From Plectrocnemia conspersa (lineage: Eukaryota > Arthropoda > Insecta > Trichoptera > Polycentropodidae): a stretch of 64,000 bases of DNA. A model generated the notes under the pieces. The model ran no database searches, was not told the DNA's origin, and saw only the letters and a list, made by a program, of their open reading frames with translations. Shown piece after piece: positions 35,570-48,149 of the stretch. A program made the position numbers and the translations under genes. Numbering within the stretch: position 1 is the first letter of the stretch; each line of letters begins with the position of its first letter. Location: the NCBI GenBank assembly GCA_009617715.1, contig VTFK01000146.1:945001-1009000 (forward strand), given 5' to 3'.

Positions 35570-38500
35570 CATATTCTAATAAAATATATTTTTAATTTTA
35601 ATTTATTAGCAAAAAAAATATATTATAAATAACGAAAATCGAATAAATTGAACCACACAGTAAAAAATAACAAATTTACGATTTTTTAAAATAATTTTTG
35701 AATTTTAACTATTTTTTTAATTAAAAAAATCATTTTTTTTTTAAATAAATACAAGAAGATATTAAATACAATTAAAATTTGTTTAAAGCTTAATTTTAAA
35801 ATTTATGTAATAATAAAAATATTTTAAAGAATAATTTAATCACAGTATTTAAAAAAAACATTATTTTTGTTATTATAATGATGTACATAGAATTAGTAGT
35901 CTTAGATTTTATTTTTTATTTTTAATGTGGATTGTTTTTCATTTATATTAAAACTTAATTTTTTTTAGCTTTCTATACTGTTAATTGTATTAGTTTTTGC
36001 TTATGTAAAATATATTTATATTTGACCTCTTACATTAAGATGTATGTATTAGACTTTTATGAAAAGTGAGCCTTATAAATTTTTAAATAATAATCTTTAT
36101 TTTATTTATTTAAATCTTTATTTTATACTTTATGCTATTTTATTTTTATTAATATTGTTTGTTTAAAAATATATAAGTACATAATATACAACATAAATAA
36201 ATATATATCTTAAAAGCAAAATAAAAATTATTTAATAAATATTTATCAAGAGATATTTTTGGTCTTTAAAATATATTTTACCTTCCATAAAAAATAAATC
36301 TTCAACTCATTTGCTTAGAAATCATCGACTGAATCATGCATTATTAATAAAAACTAAAAAATAACATAGTTGATTCATATAACTTTTCCTAAATTATATA
36401 AGTTGCATAAACCAAAGAAAGATCATCATCAAACTCCGACGTCAGCGCTAGCAGACTTAATCGCTTCTGACAAAAAAAAACATGCATTGCGCAACGCATT
36501 TCACTTTTCGTTTGTTTGTTATAATAACACCCTGTAATTACATACGAATTGCACTAAATCGTGCACATATGTAAGTTTCGAATCACAGAGCGGAAATTTG
36601 GTGATGAAAATAAACATAAACGACCGTGGCGCAGAAACGTACTATTTGTACTATTAATGTGTATCTATCACATGATTTATGAATTAGATACTATATAAAA
36701 TTTGATAATAAGTGGCTACTTTAAAAATGATAAAATTACGTAATAATTTAAATAAAGAAAGCTCGTCGCTATAACCGCGAATTTTAATTTATATTTTAAC
36801 ATAAAAGAAACCTTTTAACATAAATGTTTATATAACATCAGTATTCAAATACGTTAATGATAAAGTATGTATTAAACTACTAAATATCAAATTATTTCAT
36901 GCATACACAAAAAAGTAAAAAATCGATAAAGTAACTAAACTTTCCACCTATTTAAAAATAAACCAATATTTGATGGCAGAATGATTTCTATAAATATTCG
37001 AAAAAAGTTACACAACTCTTATATAAGAATTATATATAGATAACATTCAGAGTGAATGTTATTCTTCGCGTGATACAAAATTATGCGTCTCTTTCACTCT
37101 CCATGCACACAGAAAAGTGTGAGCGAAATAGGGAAGCGTTCATCGCAAAAGTGAAAGTATGATGACATCGCTTTCGGTCTCATTGTGTGTGCAAAACACG
37201 AAAATTTCAATCGTATAAATTTTTTTCACTTTTAACAATTTCGATTCAAATAGAAAATACCTTTGATAAAAGAACGCACTACAATAAAATCTATTGTTAA
37301 TCATTTGATCAATTCCATGTTCCCATTTGGTCACTTCAATGGTAACTGTTAGAGCTAAAATGATCCTTTCTTTTGTAGTTCATTTTTTAAATCTGAACTT
37401 GACTTTAATGGTCAACGATAAGAGTTGAAAAGGACAGCTTTCAACTATCGGACATTGTGTATAGCAACCCGATGCCAATTATGGTTTTTCGGTCGCTTTT
37501 AATACATATTATTAAGGGTGGATTTATATATAATGCTCTTTCATCAACCCCTCTCAGAATGTATATTATTAGGGTAGAAGTTCCTAAGAGCAGTAATTTA
37601 AAAAAATAATATAATATATTTATAAATTATATTATTTTTTTAAATTACATCTAAATATTTCATTGACTATAAAAACACGCACTAAAAGATAAAATAATCA
37701 CATATTTTTAGTATTGAAAACACGTCCCGAATTTTAATGCTAATAGTCCGGTTACTTAATTCTCAAATAACAGTAGCAATAAAAAAGACGAGAAATTGAT
37801 TCTAGGTAGAGATTCTAATTTGTTGTGTCTATAAATTAATGTTTTAACAAATATTATATTATTTTTTTATTTGCATACAAAACACGCAGCGTCGTAATAA
37901 TAAAAAAAGAAAGTAATAAAATTAAAAACGTTTGCTAATGAATGTGTTTATTAATTGTTATATTACTGAAAAGATAATAAAATAAACCACTGCTTAATTC
38001 ATAAACAAGCTTAATTTTTAGTTATGTATTAATAATTACACAATAATATTTATTTACTAATTTACATTGTTTATGTGCAATGGTTTAACACTTATAAGCA
38101 TAATTTTTCCAAATTCAAAAAAATATATATTTTCATACTGAAATTAGGCTAAAAATGATGGCAAAAATAATTTAAAAAAAATTTAGGCTTATTTGTGGAT
38201 TAAATTTATTATTACAAGTTGAAATTCTTAAAGCAATTTTTCTTCTTATTAAAACATAAAACCACACCAAATTTTCAATGTCAATATGGAGCAGTGTCTA
38301 CAACGGCATGTTTTGTTTATTTTATGTAACTATTACAAAAAATAAAAGTCAAAAATAAATAAACAATGGTAGACTAACCTTTTTGGAATATATAAATTAA
38401 TTTTATTTCGTTTTGTATCCACTAGCACCAATGAAAACAAATGTTGAAATTCTCAAAAATGTGACACATCTGCATCCAACGATTTTTTTTAAGTGGCATT

Positions 38501-39040
38501 ATCACGCGTGCAGAGACATCTATCGGAATAATTTGAAATCACAATGGCTCGGCGTTTGTTACACATATATAACACTATGCAATAGAGTTCCTTTATTGAA
38601 TGTAGACTGAGTTATAAGCACTCAAATAAACTGTTGCAGATTTGCTACACCATGCTTTTAAGAGTTATTGTATGTTTATATCTAAATTATTCAGATGTGA
38701 AATAAAAGTGATATGATAAAAAACATTTTTTAGTAAAATTGTATAAAAGTTAAATTATACCATTTTTTATATGCAAATGTTTTTTTTAAATTCATCTTAT
38801 ACATACGATACATTACAATTTTAAAACATGTTTTGTGTTAACTTTTAAATGGTTTATTTTTTACTCAAGATTTATACCACCTCCTTAATTATGTTTTTAT
38901 ATATAAATACATCTTTTTTTATATAATTAAAATACATGTACATGAAGGAATATAATTATTATATATTTATTTCCTACAAAAATCCAATTAGGTATTCTGG
39001 GATTTTTATTTTTTTAAATTTAAAACATGGTACATTAAGG
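35570..39040. other. Gene-free stretch with small islands at 36425 and 37000-37500
   Basis: 36425-36640 (ACTCCGACGTCAGCGCTAGC) and 37060-37500 are less AT-rich but contain no supported gene. A 9-bp hairpin TAACATTCA / TGAATGTTA lies at 37041-37061. The rest is low-complexity. Confidence 0.4.
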
Positions 39041-39048
39041 AACATAAT

Positions 39049-39115
39049 CATATTCGCGATGGTATCGTCTAGTGTTTATTTCTGAATACACTAAAAAAAT
39101 AAATCGAATAACTAG
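39049..39115 (+). mobile_element. hAT-type MITE fragment
   Basis: ATATTCGCGATGGTATCGTC, TAGTGTTTATTTCTGAATAC and ACTAAAAAAATAAATCGAAT align with the inner part of the MITE at 47952-48145. Both ends are missing. Confidence 0.6.
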
Positions 39116-39167
39116 GTATTCTAGGATTTTTATTTATTTAAATTTAATTGAGAACATCGTAACTTAC

Positions 39168-39205
39168 CAGATTACTCCAATGCGTCATGTTGGTCAGAAA
39201 ACAAT
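39168..39205 (+). repeat. Fragment of the unclassified repeat (copies at 20976 and 57857)
   Basis: CTCCAATGCGTCATGTTGGT then CAGAAAACAATA resembles the left end of the 57857 copy (TTCCCAATGCGTCATTATGG then C.ATTAAACAAACAATA). Short, so tentative. Confidence 0.35.
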
Positions 39206-39659
39206 ATAAAAAAGCAGATAAATTAAAATGTTAAGCATATTTTAAAATACAAAAATTACAATAAAATAATATTAAAAAAATATGGGAAATTTAATTCAAT
39301 TTTGTGAATTTTTGGACTTTTATAATTTTTTTTCTCAAAAAAAGATTTACTTTGAATAACTTTAAATTTAAAACTTAATCTTGAGAATATTTGCGTTTCG
39401 TAATTATATAATATATATGTATTTATTATTTTTTTTATATTTATTTAAAACCTTTTGCAAAACATTTTTTTTTAAATTAATTTGCTTGCTTATGGTTCTA
39501 AAAAAATGCTAATTATACTCTAAAATAAATTATGTTTTAATAATATTACAATAAAAAAATATTAAAATAAAATATATACATGCAAAAATATAGATTTTTA
39601 TTACAATTTGATAAGTATACGAAAAAACATGTTCATCGCCCCATAATAATTATTCATAT

Positions 39660-40035
39660 GAATTATTAATATGATATCACAGCCACGCGCCACAAGGCGA
39701 TACTAATCCATTTTTTTATCCATAAGAAGCTTAGATGCGTTCTCTTCGACTAACGAGCCGTATGCGGCTCGCGATCCGCACTTTGCCCAAAAATGGCAAA
39801 TTAATAAACCGCGTCAAACAATAAAGAACAAATCCGATTTGGTGCTCACTTTGACCGTTGAACGCGTGCCGATGTGTGGTGCAAAAATTTCATTATCCAC
39901 CTTTTGCCCAGGGGTGGACAGATTTCGGGGGGTGGCAGTTTCACGCGCCGGCGGTCACGTGACTGACGGCCGCGACAACGCGCTAAATGAAAACGTCAAT
40001 CGGCAGCCGCGGTCCATAGACAGTCCGTGGTCGAG
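39660..40035. other. G+C-rich island, in part a hAT-like terminus
   Basis: 39735-39800 holds CGAGCCGTATGCGGCTCG (stem GAGCCG / CGGCTC around TATG) followed by CGATCCGCACTTTGCCCA, a layout familiar from hAT-type ends. The remainder (39840-40035) contains a CACGTG E-box and high CpG. A 67-residue plus-strand frame here starts at GTG and looks like chance. A regulatory island with an old insertion is my best reading. Confidence 0.35.
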
Positions 40036-40754
40036 GCAATAAAATAAATATTTGTCAGATAATATATTTATACAAATCAATTCAAAAATTATATAAAAAA
40101 ATAATTTTATTGTGTCATCAATTGACATTAATAAAGTAAGAAACAAAGATAATAAACTGATCGAAATTAAGCAGTTTTTTTTAAATTGTGAGTAAAAATA
40201 TAAAATATGAGTTAGGGTTAAAGATGTAGATAAAGTATTAAATAAAAATTCTAGAAAGGTATTTGATCAATATGTTATCCAATCAGTCAATTCCAGGACT
40301 TTTTTATTTTTTAAATATTTTTTTAAATCATTGCAAATTTAATCTTTATCAACCCTAGATGAATTTTTTAGTGAGTTCATACGATATAGGAAAAGCGTTA
40401 TCTAGCATTTCTACCTTGTCTTGATCTATATTAGATATAATATTTTTAGTTTTTTATTTTTAAAGAATTTAAATATTTTTCAAAATAAATTATTTGCTGA
40501 TTTGATTTTTTTTTATTTTTTTCATCACGTTTCTTTAGTTATAATCTGAATTTTATCCCGAATATTATCAGCTGATTCGTCATATTAAATCTTTTAAATG
40601 CAGAAATTTAGTTTTTTAATACTGAAGCTTTAATTTTAATTAATTTAATAAATAATGCTTTTCTAAAATAAATTTTGTAATCTACAAACACAAAGGAGTG
40701 TCATACTTTTTTGTCAAATGCTAACATTTTAAATATATTTTTCTATGTTATTTC

Positions 40755-41050
40755 CCAATAAGGATTTCCTTACAGTTAATATGTCATCACTATTCTCCGC
40801 CACTGTATTTCATTGAGGCCAAGTGAAAATTAAATCGTTCCAATTACACATCACTCCGGAAAAAGAACAGCGATTGAAGTTCACCGCCCTTTCCTTGTTA
40901 TTCTGACATCTTTCATGCCGATTATTCGGATCTGGATCTCTTTAACTTCGTAACCACCCTAAATAGCCCATCATCCCCTTTGCGGACCTGTCTAAGAGGC
41001 GGGGCAAATGCGTGACACCGAGATTTAATCAATCACATCTGCACTTGTTA
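40755..41050. other. Candidate conserved non-coding island
   Basis: About 300 bp of balanced composition without a reading frame or repeat partner. It includes TTACAGTTAATATGTC, GCCGATTATTCGG (short palindrome) and ATTTAATCAATCACATCTG, the last with adjoining TAATCAATCA homeodomain/PBC-like sequence. Regulatory function is inferred only from its contrast with the surrounding desert. Confidence 0.3.
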
Positions 41051-41479
41051 CTATTTCATATCATGCAGATATATAAATGAATATATCAATGCAGTCCATA
41101 AATTACTGCGTCTTTACAGTATGTATTTTTGTAATGACAAGTTACGTAAAATAATTCATTGTCATGTGGCGAAGCACATATAAGTCACAAAGATTTTTAA
41201 ATATGTTATTTGCTATGACTTAGGTATTATCGTTTTTTTAAATAATTTTAAGCAAATTTATTGTTTTACGACACTTATGCTACGCTTTCTCATTATTTTA
41301 TTATAATTTATTTAAATAATTTGTATTTACAACACTATCTAGAAAGCAGCTAAAATTCATATAATTAAAAAAATAGGATAGAAGATGGTATTACCATTAG
41401 TTAATTATATTTGCTTAGTAAAATATTTTAAAAATATATATTATCCCGCATTAAATAATCTATCGGTAGTCAAATTATT

Positions 41480-41830
41480 TCCGAAAAGAATTCAACGACT
41501 CGTCATTGTAATAAGTACAGGATTATTATTGATGTACATAGAAAAAGCATTCGAAAACGTTTCACACGATAGTTAACCTATAAATTATTTAAATATGAAG
41601 CTCCTTATTTATTCTACACACACGTTTATTTATAAAATAATAAGCTCGCGATACCGAGTAAAATTCTAATTGGAAGTCTCGCAGGGTAATTTTCTCGGTC
41701 CGTGTGACTTTATTTTATATACTAATGACATTCTTATTTACATAAAATACTGTTTTATCAATGTACACTGATGACACAGTCGAAATAGTGGACTTAAACC
41801 AATTGTAATTAAATTACAAAAATCTAGAAT
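41480..41830 (+). pseudogene. LINE reverse transcriptase relic, jockey-like
   Basis: Ordered reverse-transcriptase blocks survive with frameshifts and stops: GLLLMYIEKAFENVSHD (about 41520-41570, matching the D..KAFD.V.HD block), VSQGNFLGP (41676-41702, matching VPQGS.LGP) and YTDDTVEI (41764-41787), the active-site block with both aspartates. Assignment to the jockey-like group rests on general similarity of these blocks. Not functional. Confidence 0.82.
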
Positions 41831-41879
41831 ATTGTATTAAATTGAAAATTATAATATACCTAAAAAAAATTTAAGGAAT

Positions 41880-42670
41880 ATTATTTAAAATATGAATACA
41901 ACCCTTGCATTCAAAAAAATGTTTTTACCTTATAAACAATAATCTCGAGCTTATAACTGAGTAATTAACAAATCCAATAAGAACTATAATCCATTATAAT
42001 TGTTAAATAATATTCAGTAAAAAGTTTTTTTTTTTTTAAATATAAAAATATAATTATAACATAAATTTTATAAAATAAATACTAAACATATTTTGTAACG
42101 TTTTTTCTACAAATAATTTTATTATTAAAAAAATAATAATAAAATATATTAAGAAAAAATTCTACATGTATATTTATAAATATTTATAAAAAAAATAATT
42201 AGTAGAAACACGGCTGTTAAATACAAAAAATATGAATTTTACCGAAAATTGTCTAAAATAAAATCAAAAATATCAGAAGATAAACCTTATAGTAAAAAAC
42301 AATGTCAGATTTTAGATCACCATTTTAATTCAAATCAAGTCATTATCTTTGTGGTAAAATTAATGCCTAATTATTGATCTATAGCAATAAATGAGTCAAT
42401 TTATTTACATTGTATTTTAAAGATTTTATTAAATTAATAACAATTGGCCTTATTAGACTTTAATGAAAATATTAATTGCATTGCCATTTAAATTATATAT
42501 AATCTTACATTTCTAAAACAGTAATTGAAAAAAGCGTCTTTACAATTGTATTGTTAATAAAAACAATACTAAAAAATTCATAAAAAATACAACACTATCT
42601 ATACATAACATAAAAGCTATGTATTAAATAATATTTAAATCATTTTAATATTTTATTCTGAATTTCCTGT
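41880..42670. other. AT-rich stretch, nothing identified
   Basis: Low-complexity DNA between the LINE relic and the tandem duplication; no feature seen. Confidence 0.5.
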
Positions 42671-42674
42671 AAAA

Positions 42675-42915
42675 TTTCCATTTAAGTAGTTTTTTGAATA
42701 AGGTATCAAAACAATAGTCATGAATATTGTTAGTATTAGTATTTTTTTACTATCTATGTACATTATAAAATATTGTATTACAAGCATTTCTAGAATTTTT
42801 TTATTTATGTATAGACTTTCCATTTAAGTAGTCAATTTGAATCAATAATCATGAATGTTGTTAGTATTTTTTAAATATATATGTACATTCTAAAAAATAT
42901 TGTATTACATGCATT
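42675..42915 (+). repeat. Tandem duplication, two units about 142 bp apart
   Basis: TTTCCATTTAAGTAGT at 42675 and 42817 each lead into CATGAAT.TTGTTAGTATT, TATGTACATT.TAAAA and ATATTGTATTACA.GCATTT. The second unit carries small deletions. Confidence 0.8.
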
Positions 42916-43009
42916 TTAATATAATAATATTATATCATACAATCGATTGTAATAATTTCCTGATTTATAAAATGCAAAAGTTATGCTTTTTACATGTTGA
43001 ATTAAATCG

Positions 43010-43125
43010 GAGCTTTCGCTTCCAAAGGTATGGTGAATTCGCGCGAGCTTTTCTCTACGCGCATGCTCGAAAAGCCCGACTTTTCCGACAATCGTTACCA
43101 CGTAATTTTGCACCCCTACCAGCGA
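43010..43125. other. G+C-richer sequence upstream of the tRNA
   Basis: Contains the inverted pair GCTTTTC / GAAAAGC around TCTACGCGCATGCTC (about 43049-43077). It could be the tRNA 5' flank or an old insertion; no reading frame is supported. Confidence 0.3.
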
Positions 43126-43197
43126 GGTCCCATGGTGTAATGGTTAGCACTCTGGACTCTGAATCCAGCGATCCGAGTTCAAATCTCGGTGGGACCT
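43126..43197 (+). tRNA. tRNA-Gln(CTG): tRNA-Gln (anticodon CTG)
   Basis: A 72-nt cloverleaf with acceptor GGTCCCA / TGGGACC and discriminator T, D arm GTGT / GCAC around AATGGTTA, and anticodon stem CTGGA / TCCAG enclosing CTCTGAA, so the anticodon is CTG at 43159-43161 and reads glutamine CAG codons. The T arm has GTTCAAATC in the standard B-box position. No intron; CCA is not encoded, as in eukaryotes. It is closely similar to animal nuclear tRNA-Gln(CTG). Internal A and B boxes serve as promoter. The longer open frames running through this locus are spurious. Confidence 0.97.
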
Positions 43198-43198
43198 T

Positions 43199-43212
43199 CC
43201 TTTTTATTTTTT
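43199..43212 (+). terminator. RNA polymerase III terminator of the tRNA
   Basis: CCTTTTTATTTTTT begins two bases after the tRNA 3' end; T-runs of five and six fit Pol III termination. Confidence 0.85.
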
Positions 43213-43219
43213 ATATTTC

Positions 43220-45000
43220 GCATGTAAGCTTTATAATGTCGGTCAAGTTATATTTAGAACTAAATCGAAACGTTTTGCTTGAGCGAATATTTTTACACTG
43301 ACTATTCCGGATTAACTTTAATCACAAGTAGCTCGTGTGTTAAAAAAATACACTTCAAATATAATCTGTTGATTGTTTGTATTTTCAGCAGTGCTTATTT
43401 AGGTTACGTACATAGGTTAAGCCAATATAGACAGATCGATATTCTTTGTATGTATTATGCATATTGAAGGCACATGTATAGATTTTGTTATATAGACATT
43501 TTAAAGCTAGTTATGGAATACAGTATCAGTAAAAAATTATCATGTATTGTCATTAAAAATATTATTAATTTTCAATAAATATATGACAATTGATTTAAAA
43601 AAAATAAGGTTAGGTTTATAGAAACAAACATAGTATAAAATATCAACAGAAAATCGATGACTTAAATATCGAGATTTTAGACATGCTTTTTATTTTTTAA
43701 GACAAAATTTAAATAAGTGTATCGTTTTAAAGTTTCCCATCTGATAAATTATTTTTTTAAGGCAAAACTTAATTTTCGTATCGTTTCTTGATCTGTGGAG
43801 ATCAAAATTGTGTATCGAAAATTTAAAACTGTATTTAATCAAAAATAATATATCGTTAGTTTTTATTGTGAGTACTCAATTAAATATTATATATTATATT
43901 AGGGGTATATAACTTTTCACACCAATTGGAATCCTTCAAGGTTATAATTTTCTTTAATGCACCCTTAATTTATAATAGATAACAATTTTAGATAGTGTTT
44001 CTTAAGCTTTAGTTATCTACTCACGTTCCACCTGAACATTATTTTACTTATCACGATTAACCATGGGGGTAGACTACTTCCGGAAAAAATGTAATTGCAG
44101 ACCATTTTTTGAGAAACACTAATTAGAAAAATATGAAATAAAATTTCATATTTTATGAAACACGTAAATACAAAACAAATTAATACACAAAAGACAAAGT
44201 AAATATTATAAAAATGAATAAAAAAATATTAATGAATGAAAAATATTATTTTTATATAGCAAAGTAAATTTATATACGAAATTTGCAAACGAATGTTATC
44301 ATCTGCATCTAACCTGTTTTTGTATTTAGTCTTTGATGTTGCGTACAGAGAAATGATCTATCACATATGCACCTTGACATAAACGACACAATTATATTAC
44401 AGCTCGTGTAACAATCTCAGGATATTTATTCGTAATTTGAAGCTAAAGATGCATAATATAAACTTGAGTAAATATTATTTTAATTAAAGAGTAGGTCAAT
44501 ATAATAATGCGTTTTTTTTAATACTCCAAATCAAACATATTTTATGTAAAAACGCATGCATGTAATGTAGGTGCAAAAAAAATGCACCTACACTTAGAAC
44601 CTCTTCCACTGCCCATGCAATTTTGAGTGCACGCGTATCGCTAAAGATTTTTTTGTGAATACTATCCAGACGTATATCACAAATTTCGTTCTATGCCTTG
44701 ATTTACGCGATATTTTCTGGAACGTATCTATCGCGCAAATCGAGGGATGATTGTATTTGGATATCCTTTCTTCATTATTTGAATAATATTTCGCTTCATA
44801 ATGTTACAAGAAAATAAAAAAAAATAAATTAATTAGGTACAGTATTTATATTAAAAAATATACATACTATTCAAAAAAAGTTTAACATATGTTTTATTGG
44901 GTTTCATTTATATTTAACTAGATTAATTGAAAAATTCATTTTTATATCTAATATTCCATTTAGTGACTAGCAATATTTTAACGACCGATAAACTCTCAGA
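43220..45000. other. AT-rich stretch with a perfect 10-bp hairpin
   Basis: The only structure seen is TGTAGGTGCA / TGCACCTACA at 44566-44575 and 44583-44592 around a loop of seven A, followed by a G+C-richer patch to 44760. No gene. Confidence 0.5.
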
Positions 45001-45009
45001 TTTAATTCG

Positions 45010-45310
45010 CCCCAAAAAAATACGACAAAGGGAGATTTTAATAACAAAGCGCCGAATAAAATCTTAGCCGAATTCCCACTGCCCTCAGATTTTTCTCGCG
45101 CAAATCCATTTTTTTATTACCCGTCTCGAAAAATACATAATACACTTATAATCGTAAACGTCGATCGTAAAAATGAGAATTCGCGATTTTTATTCGCGGA
45201 TGCTGTAAAAGTCGGAACTTATCCGTTCAAAGATCGCTTCCGAATGCGAATTTTTCAATGACAAAACAGAGATGCAAGGTGGAAAAACAAATAACGGCCG
45301 ATAAAACAAT
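45010..45310. promoter_or_regulatory. Candidate regulatory island with TCGTAAA motifs
   Basis: Non-coding, CpG-rich relative to flanks. Contains AATCGTAAACGTCGATCGTA then AAAATG, and GAATTCGCGATTTTTATTCG, the last with an inverted CGCGA...TCGCG feel. TCGTAAA / TTTACGA is the core preferred by posterior-Hox and Caudal type homeodomains, recalled from general knowledge. No experiment supports binding here. Confidence 0.3.
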
Positions 45311-45643
45311 AAACTGCTGCGTCTGCTCGATGACTTTCCGAAGATAAAACTGCAAAGTTTCAAATGTGACTATTTAAAAATATACTATATGCAAAATTGT
45401 ATCAGGATATTCCTATTTGCGCAAATCGATATTGAAGCGAATATCCAATCACCATAAACTATGAAGAAAAATAAAAAAAACCATAAAATTGCTCCTCTTA
45501 TTTAAAGAAGTTAACTGTTACACTTCCTATCTAAACAGGGGCTACAATTTACATTTAATTTTTATTTTAATCTACTAAATTTAAAAAAATAGTTATTCCT
45601 TAAACTTGATATTCGAATAATGTGCACCTTATCTCGGTTATTA

Positions 45644-45755
45644 GGGTCTCCTTATTGGATTAAATATTAATATTTGTCGGGTTGTTTGTGCGTATTGAGA
45701 ATCACTCGATTAACCCTCCGATTCGCACAAACGCACACGGGGTGACTAGAGACCC
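45644..45755. repeat. Nested inverted repeats around 45.7 kb
   Basis: Outer pair GGGTCTC (45644-45650) / GAGACCC (45749-45755); inner pair GTTTGTGCG (45684-45692) / CGCACAAAC (45724-45732). Outer spacers are 33 and 16 nt, so the structure is nested but not evenly spaced. The island continues to about 45960. Confidence 0.75.
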
Positions 45756-46639
45756 CACTTTATTTATTTATATTCGCACATAAAACACGCATCTCATCTC
45801 GTCGGAAATTATGGCAGTTTAATATCTTCACGTTTTTATATACATACTTCCATATATGATACATATACGTATTTGTAAGGGATTATGTTATTATATGGCG
45901 AATTTAAAAGCGGAAAACGTAAACGCACAGAAGACGCTCTGATCCTTGAAGCAGGGATTTTAAATTCAAGCTTTTATGTATTTAGATATGATTTATATAT
46001 TATATTTATCTATTTATCATACTTTTTATAATTCAATTAAATCTAAAATACATTTTAAAAAGTTCAACGTGTTCAGTTTGAAAAAAAATATTTGTTTAGT
46101 CAAAATCCCAAATGTCATGTCGGAACTATGGCAACATTTTCTTGACATTTATTTTTACTATATATGTATTTGTGATAAGATATGCAGTATTATAAAATAA
46201 TAAAATATTAGCCACTAAGTAAGTTGTTAAGACCAAGTTGTATGTATAAATGTTAAGGCCAAGAAAAGAAAATAGGTCATGAAGTGCGCGAGCAAAATTG
46301 ACGTTTCTTTCCAAACCGGTCTAATAAATGTTTAATCAACTCCATTGACTGTTATTTCGCCGAGCTACTAAATACTAGATGTATATGTATCAGATAAATT
46401 ACAAGAAAAAAAAAAAAAAATATTACACTGTAGAGGCTATTCTTCACCAAAATTCTTGTTGTTAACTAGACTAGCTTCATCTGTTAAAAAACAAATTGAT
46501 ACATAATTTTAAATTATGTTTATTGTAAAAATACAATATCGGCCCTCACCAAGTCAAGGACGATCCGAATTCGGAGAAATATTGTGTCAAGTTGTAACGT
46601 TTATCTTAAATTCGAATCGAAATATTTCATTATACTGAG

Positions 46640-46754
46640 ATCAGTCTTCGTTACAATGAAAACATATTGTATAAAAATATTTCCAGGACAAATTGAAGAT
46701 TCGTTATACTGGGAATTTCGTTATTTTGGTATTCGTTACAAATAGATTTCACTG
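46640..46754 (+). mobile_element. Tigger/pogo-type transposon end fragment
   Basis: Inverted, it reads CAGTGAAATCTATTTGTAAC, GAATACCAAAATAACGAAAT then TCCCAGTATAACGAATC. Such strings of TAACGAA spaced behind a CAGTG end are characteristic of pogo/Tigger MITEs. The opposite end is not clear. Confidence 0.5.
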
Positions 46755-46869
46755 TGTTTGTATTCTTGAAATTTAGACTTTTACAAGTTATTTAAAATAC
46801 AGTTTCCAAATAATCCTTATTTTAAACTATTTTAATAAAATTATACTAAATAATAAAATAATAAAAATT

Positions 46870-47870
46870 TTATGGCGTAACTCTGTGGAAAGCCGTTATA
46901 CATTTTTACAATCTGCCGATTTTCACGTGGAGCGGTTTCTTCTTGTTTAATTATTAATGTAGTTTTTAGAATATCAAAGCAAAGGTAATGCTGATTGGAG
47001 TAGTTAAGACAATTGTATACAATTATTTACTACTGAAATACTTCCGATATCAATTAAAAGCTTCCAATAAAATATGCATATTTGAAAACATCTGGTATAG
47101 ACCCACCCTGTTTTATTCAGCGGTATAAAATAATCAGAAATTTGTGCTAATTGTTCGAAGGCCGTTTTGTTAGGAATTAAATTTTTACTAATACTTTTAA
47201 ATATTTTATTTAGTAGTAAAAAAATCAGCGGTTGTAAAATATTTAAAATTATTTGTTCAAATTTTTAACTAAAATAGGCTGCATGAAAATTTTAGAAAAA
47301 TCTAAAATTTGATGATTTTTCAGAACATCAAAGCAAAGATAATGTCGATTAGAATAGTTCAGAAAATCATTAACATTTTTTGCCATATAAATATTTCCGA
47401 TCTCTTGCAAATCTTTCAAGAAAGCACGCATATTTAAAAACATCTGGCATGGACCCGCCTTTTCTTATTCAGTGGTACAAAAAAAATCAGAAATTTTAAT
47501 AGCCTATTCTGTTTAAAATTTAATTTCTACTAATACTTTAAATATTTTATTTAGTAGTAAAAAAATATTTTTAATTATTTGTACAAATTTATTTTTTAAC
47601 AAAAAAATCAACAAAAGTCAGATTTTTATACCACTGAATAAAAAAGGGTGGGTCCATTCCAGATGCTTTAAAATATGCATGCTTTCTTGGAAACTCTTAA
47701 TAGAGATCTGAAATATTTGGAAGGCAAAAAAATTGTTTATTATTTTCTACAACTACTACTTTAATCGACATTATATTTGCTTTAGTATTTTGAAAAATTT
47801 ATTTACCAGATAAAAGAAACCGATCCGCGTGGAAATCGGCAAATAACAAAAATGTATGGGGGCTTTCTAA
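46870..47870. mobile_element. Foldback-like element with long inverted arms and an internal third copy
   Basis: The left arm starts about 46885 (GGAAAGCCGTTATACATTTT) and the right arm ends about 47868. Their reverse complements align for nearly 290 bp with frequent changes: CCGATTT.CACG.GGA.CGG, AAGCAAA..TAATG..GATT, ATGCATATTT..AA.CATCTGG, GACCCACCC.TTTTATTCAG. A third copy of the inner part lies between them (about 47300-47490, TCAAAGCAAAGATAATGTCG...) in the same direction as the left arm, with a shared tail TTTAAATATTTTATTTAGTAGTAAAA. No coding capacity. Confidence 0.75.
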
Positions 47871-47951
47871 TGAAAATTTTCAATTTGGCATATTTATTGA
47901 TAACTTTTCGATTAATCTCATTAATAATTTAACGACGTTTGTGATCGTACC

Positions 47952-48145
47952 CAGTGGCGTAGCTATGGGGGGCAGGGGACGGGGCGCCCCGGGCGGCACT
48001 TGCTTGGGGGCGGCATGTTCGCGATGGGATCGTCTAGTGTGGTTCTTAACCCTGAATGCACTAAAACATACATGAATCCACGAATAACAAGAACTTAATA
48101 ATAACCAATTTATTATTTTAAGAAATGCTGATTTTATGACCACTG
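47952..48145 (+). mobile_element. hAT-type MITE, second copy
   Basis: Starts CAGTGGCGTAGCTATGGGGG and ends GACCACTG. It aligns with the inverse of 16028-16260 over GGCGGCACTTGCTTGG, GATCGTCTAGTGTGGTTCTT and TTTAAGAAATGCTGATTTTA. It is shorter than the first copy and the flanking 8-mers do not match, so one end is probably lost. Confidence 0.75.
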
Positions 48146-48149
48146 TAGC

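Noticed and set aside
39839..40042. 67-residue frame in a G+C-rich island
   Set aside because: GTG start, no domain, and it coincides with a composition rise; chance frames are expected there.
42900..43301. 133-residue plus-strand reading frame over the tRNA
   Set aside because: It begins in AT-rich DNA and runs straight through the tRNA-Gln cloverleaf; the tRNA explains the sequence.
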